11,134 bases of DNA from CAYTCZ01 sp964436315 (GTDB lineage Bacteria > Actinomycetota > Thermoleophilia > Gaiellales > Gaiellaceae), in contig CAYTCZ010000125.1 of the NCBI GenBank assembly GCA_964436315.1, positions 1 through 11,134 of the forward strand. The letters are read 5' to 3'. Shown in pieces: positions 9,601 to 11,134 of the stretch. Within the stretch, counting starts at the first letter, position 1. Each line of letters starts with the position of its first letter. A program made the position numbers and the translations under genes. The notes beneath the pieces were generated by a model. It did not search any database. It was given only the letters and a program-made list of their open reading frames with translations, and had not been told where the DNA came from.

Positions 9601-9924
9601 CCCTGCTCGCCTCGGGCAGCTACTCGACAACCTTGTTTCCAACGCAATCAAGTTCACGCCCAGCGGTGGCGAGGTTTTAGTCAAGGTCAGACCGCAGGCC
9701 GATCTTGTCTTCATCGAGGTCTGCGACTCGGGTATCGGAATTCCAGCGGACGAGCGCGACCATCTCTTCGAGCGCTTCTTCCGCGCCTCGAGCGCGACGG
9801 ATCGCCAGATTCAGGGAACGGGGCTCGGACTCACGATTGCCAAGGCGATCGTGGATGCGCACGGCGGCTCGATTGAATTCGAGAGCGTGGAAGGCTCGGG
9901 GACGACCTTCCAGGTCGAGCTCCC
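6647..9924 (+). CDS. Membrane sensor histidine kinase, TM(~10)-PAS-GAF-PAS-PAS-HisKA-HATPase; 3' end lost in gap
   Basis: The visible part is 1,092 full codons. Residues 1 to about 310 hold roughly ten hydrophobic segments, an integral membrane sensor module of unknown ligand. A short coiled stretch leads into PAS1 (about 319-435, ending DISERRRTE), a GAF domain (about 448-590), PAS2 (about 600-718, with the PAS-typical LHPDDRDRV) and PAS3 (about 731-851, ending DITEQKRFE). HisKA follows with the phospho-acceptor His879 in VSHELRTPL. The HATPase has the N box (Asn999 in NLVSNAIKF), G1 (DSGIGIP from 1027), F box (FERFFRASS) and G2 (GTGLGL from 1058), so all kinase motifs are intact. The sequence stops at FQVELP, where such kinases usually end, so only a few codons and the stop are probably missing. 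Any apparent reading through the Ns to 10138 is an artefact. No receiver domain or response regulator is visible; a partner could lie in the gap or elsewhere. The input signal cannot be deduced, though PAS plus GAF suggests small-molecule, redox or light cues. Confidence 0.93.
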
Positions 9925-10024
9925 NNNNNNNNNNNNNNNNNNNNNNNNNNNNNNNNNNNNNNNNNNNNNNNNNNNNNNNNNNNNNNNNNNNNNNNNNNNN
10001 NNNNNNNNNNNNNNNNNNNNNNNN
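9925..10024. other. Assembly gap of exactly 100 Ns
   Basis: The run of 100 N characters is the conventional placeholder for a scaffold gap of unknown size. It removes the stop codon of the histidine kinase gene and the 3' flank of the tRNA, and could hide further genes. The adjacency of kinase and tRNA is therefore a scaffolding claim, not sequence. Confidence 0.98.
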
Positions 10025-10025
10025 G

Positions 10026-10111
<86 letters not shown>

Positions 10112-10123
10112 GAGAGCCGGTGG

Positions 10124-10129
10124 ATTGTA
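10124..10129 (-). promoter_or_regulatory. Probable -10 box of tRNA-Leu
   Basis: TACAAT on the minus strand differs from TATAAT at one position and lies 12 nt upstream of the mature tRNA 5' end, which would give a leader of roughly 6 nt. The sequence 16-18 nt further upstream has no good -35. The box lies only 5 nt from the -35 of lexA on the other strand, so the two promoters overlap. Confidence 0.55.
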
Positions 10130-10134
10130 GCGGT

Positions 10135-10163
10135 TTGACGTCGTCAGCCCGGCCAGCTACGCT
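10135..10163 (+). promoter_or_regulatory. lexA promoter (-35 TTGACG, 17-nt spacer, -10 TACGCT)
   Basis: TTGACG (10135-10140) matches the -35 consensus at five of six bases. It is separated by the ideal 17 nt from TACGCT (10158-10163), a TAnnnT-type -10 common in high-GC Gram-positives. Transcription would start near 10170, inside the LexA box, leaving a leader of about 27 nt before the ATG. Confidence 0.75.
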
Positions 10164-10165
10164 GA

Positions 10166-10181
10166 TCGAACAAATGTTCGA
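10166..10181. promoter_or_regulatory. LexA (SOS) box, autoregulatory operator
   Basis: TCGAACAAATGTTCGA is an inverted repeat, TCGAAC/GTTCGA around a 4-nt AAAT centre. It matches the Gram-positive LexA box GAAC-N4-GTTC. It covers the expected transcription start of lexA and ends 15 nt before the ATG, so bound LexA would block its own transcription until cleaved after DNA damage. Confidence 0.93.
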
Positions 10182-10196
10182 CTAGCGAGGACTGAC

Positions 10197-10838
10197 ATGC
10201 TCACGAAACGCCAGCAGCAGATCTACGACTACGTCGCTCAGTACGTGGATGACAACGGATATCCGCCGACGGTTCGAGAGATCGGTGAGGCCGTCGGGCT
10301 GGCATCGCCGTCGACGGTGCACGCCCATTTGTCCAACTTGGAGCGCGCAGGAATGATCCGGCGCGATCCAACCAAACCGCGTGCGCTTGTCATTACAGGG
10401 CGCGAGCATGCCCAGCCGAGAGTCGTTTCTCCGATCGAGGAGGAGCGCACACCCCGCCTACCCCTCGTCGGGCAGATCGCCGCTGGTGGACCGTTGCTTG
10501 CCGAGCAGAACATCGAGAGCTATCTCTCGGTACCCGAAACCCTCTCCCGCGGCGGTGAGGAATTCATCCTGCGCGTTCAGGGCGACAGCATGGTGGACGC
10601 CGGCATTCTCAACGGCGATTTCGTCGTGGTTCGACGTCAGGACACCGCACGTGACGGTGACATTGTTGTCGCACTCGCCGGTGATGACGAAGCGACTGAC
10701 GAGGCCACCGTCAAACGGTTCTACCGAGAGCCCCAAGGGGTCCGGCTTCAGCCCGAGAACTCCTCCCTCGAGCCGCTCTATCCGAGGCACGTGAGGATTC
10801 TCGGCAAGGTGATTGGACTTTTCCGGAGCTGGGCCTGA
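10197..10838 (+). CDS. lexA: LexA repressor, SOS regulator (S24 self-cleaving peptidase)
   Basis: The 213-aa product is a full-length LexA. Residues 1-65 form the winged-helix DNA-binding domain (LTKRQQQIYDYV, then PPTVREIGEAVGLASPSTVHAHL as the helix-turn-helix). The C-terminal peptidase domain has the Ala96-Gly97 cleavage site in VGQIAAGGPL, the nucleophile Ser131 in GDSMVDAGI and the general base Lys173 in ATVKRF, so all self-cleavage residues are present. It represses DNA-repair genes as a dimer and is inactivated when RecA filaments on single-stranded DNA trigger autocleavage. GAGG six nt before the ATG serves as ribosome site. An upstream LexA box shows autoregulation. Its stop overlaps the start of the next ORF (TGATG), so the two are probably one transcript. 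Confidence 0.98.
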   Translation: MLTKRQQQIYDYVAQYVDDNGYPPTVREIGEAVGLASPSTVHAHLSNLERAGMIRRDPTKPRALVITGREHAQPRVVSPIEEERTPRLPLVGQIAAGGPLLAEQNIESYLSVPETLSRGGEEFILRVQGDSMVDAGILNGDFVVVRRQDTARDGDIVVALAGDDEATDEATVKRFYREPQGVRLQPENSSLEPLYPRHVRILGKVIGLFRSWA

Positions 10839-11032
10839 TGGGGGAAGTGGCACATCTCAACCGAACTCTCGAGCAGGAACTCACGGCTCTCCTGCGCGGT
10901 GCCAGTCTCGAATGTCCACTGTGCGGCGAGTTCGTGCTCCATGAACGGGCGACGATCCGCTGTCTCGAATGCGGATCAGAGATCGAGAAGGAGGCGTCGA
11001 GCGAAGTACAATTGAGTTCGCAGGCCGGGTAA
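10838..11032 (+). CDS. Small zinc-ribbon-like protein coupled to lexA
   Basis: This 64-aa protein has Cys26-x2-Cys29 (CPLC) and Cys42-x2-Cys45 (CLEC) spaced like a zinc ribbon knuckle pair. They are preceded by a short predicted helix (NRTLEQELTALLRG) and followed by an acidic tail. I do not recognise a named family. Its ATG overlaps the lexA TGA by one base, and GGAG sits 9 nt upstream inside lexA, so it should be co-translated with lexA and induced in the SOS response. Possible roles are nucleic-acid or protein binding; none is demonstrated. Its last codons overlap the predicted rnpB promoter and 5' end, an unusual constraint on the C-terminus. Clean cysteine spacing, a good ribosome site and coupling favour a real gene. 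Confidence 0.75.
   Translation: MGEVAHLNRTLEQELTALLRGASLECPLCGEFVLHERATIRCLECGSEIEKEASSEVQLSSQAG
10983..11012 (+). promoter_or_regulatory. Candidate rnpB promoter inside the zinc-ribbon ORF
   Basis: TACAAT (11007-11012) is a near-consensus -10, the same hexamer as that of the tRNA gene. TCGAGA (10983-10988), 18 nt upstream, matches TTGACA at four of six bases. Transcription would start near 11019, just before the predicted RNase P RNA 5' region. Confidence 0.55.
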
Positions 11033-11134
11033 CCGCGGACCGCGAGGTTCGAGGAAAGTCCGGACACCAAAGGGCAGGACGCTGGGGAAACCCCAGGCGG
11101 CGAAAGCCGACGGAAAGTGGAACAGAAAGGAGAC
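11019..11134 (+). ncRNA. rnpB: RNase P RNA, bacterial class A type, 5' part (cut by window end)
   Basis: This is the catalytic RNA that removes 5' leaders from pre-tRNAs. The universal conserved block GAGGAAAGTCCGGAC (11051-11065, 5' strand of the P4 pseudoknot region) is followed by AGGGCAGG. Next come GAAA-capped hairpins (CTGGG-GAAAC-CCCAG at 11082-11096 and GGC-GAAA-GCC at 11099-11108) and the conserved AACAGAAA (11121-11128), all in the usual order. The 3' half, including the P1 partner strand, lies beyond the window. The 5' end is placed from the upstream TACAAT box and is accurate to perhaps 10 nt; it overlaps the last codons of the preceding ORF. Confidence 0.93.

Overview
The window is a high-GC bacterial chromosome segment with housekeeping and signalling genes. 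A Gram-positive-type LexA box, a large (~180 kDa class) NAD-glutamate dehydrogenase and a lexA / small zinc-ribbon ORF / rnpB neighbourhood point to an actinobacterium. One of the deep, uncultured lineages is my guess. A run of exactly 100 Ns (9925-10024) marks this as a scaffolded draft or metagenome assembly. I see no IS element, CRISPR array, phage gene or plasmid gene.

Layout. On the minus strand, 6506 down to 202, is a tight three-gene unit: NAD-dependent glutamate dehydrogenase (about 1,599 aa), an alpha/beta hydrolase with an Asp nucleophile, and a small SRPBCC-like protein. Gaps are only 4 and 13 nt, so they are probably one operon. Divergent from it, across a 140-nt intergenic region, a large membrane sensor histidine kinase (about 10 hydrophobic segments, then PAS-GAF-PAS-PAS-HisKA-HATPase) runs on the plus strand into the assembly gap. 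Its last few codons are missing and no response regulator is visible.

Right of the gap is tRNA-Leu(GAG) on the minus strand, its 3' end at the gap edge. It is divergent from lexA, which has a clear promoter (TTGACG, 17 nt, TACGCT) and a perfect palindromic LexA box over the expected transcription start, the classic self-repressing arrangement. The lexA stop codon overlaps the start of a 64-aa protein with two CxxC pairs (zinc-ribbon-like). The 3' end of that ORF contains a -10 like hexamer and overlaps the predicted 5' end of the RNase P RNA gene (rnpB), which is cut by the window end.

How it fits together: the left half is amino-acid catabolism (glutamate to 2-oxoglutarate and ammonium) with two unassigned partners. 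The middle is a multi-input sensor. The right half is a compact DNA-damage regulator and RNA-processing locus. I found no convincing wholly new system. The most useful leads are the LexA-coupled mini zinc-ribbon protein nested against rnpB, and the unusual active site of the hydrolase co-transcribed with the dehydrogenase.
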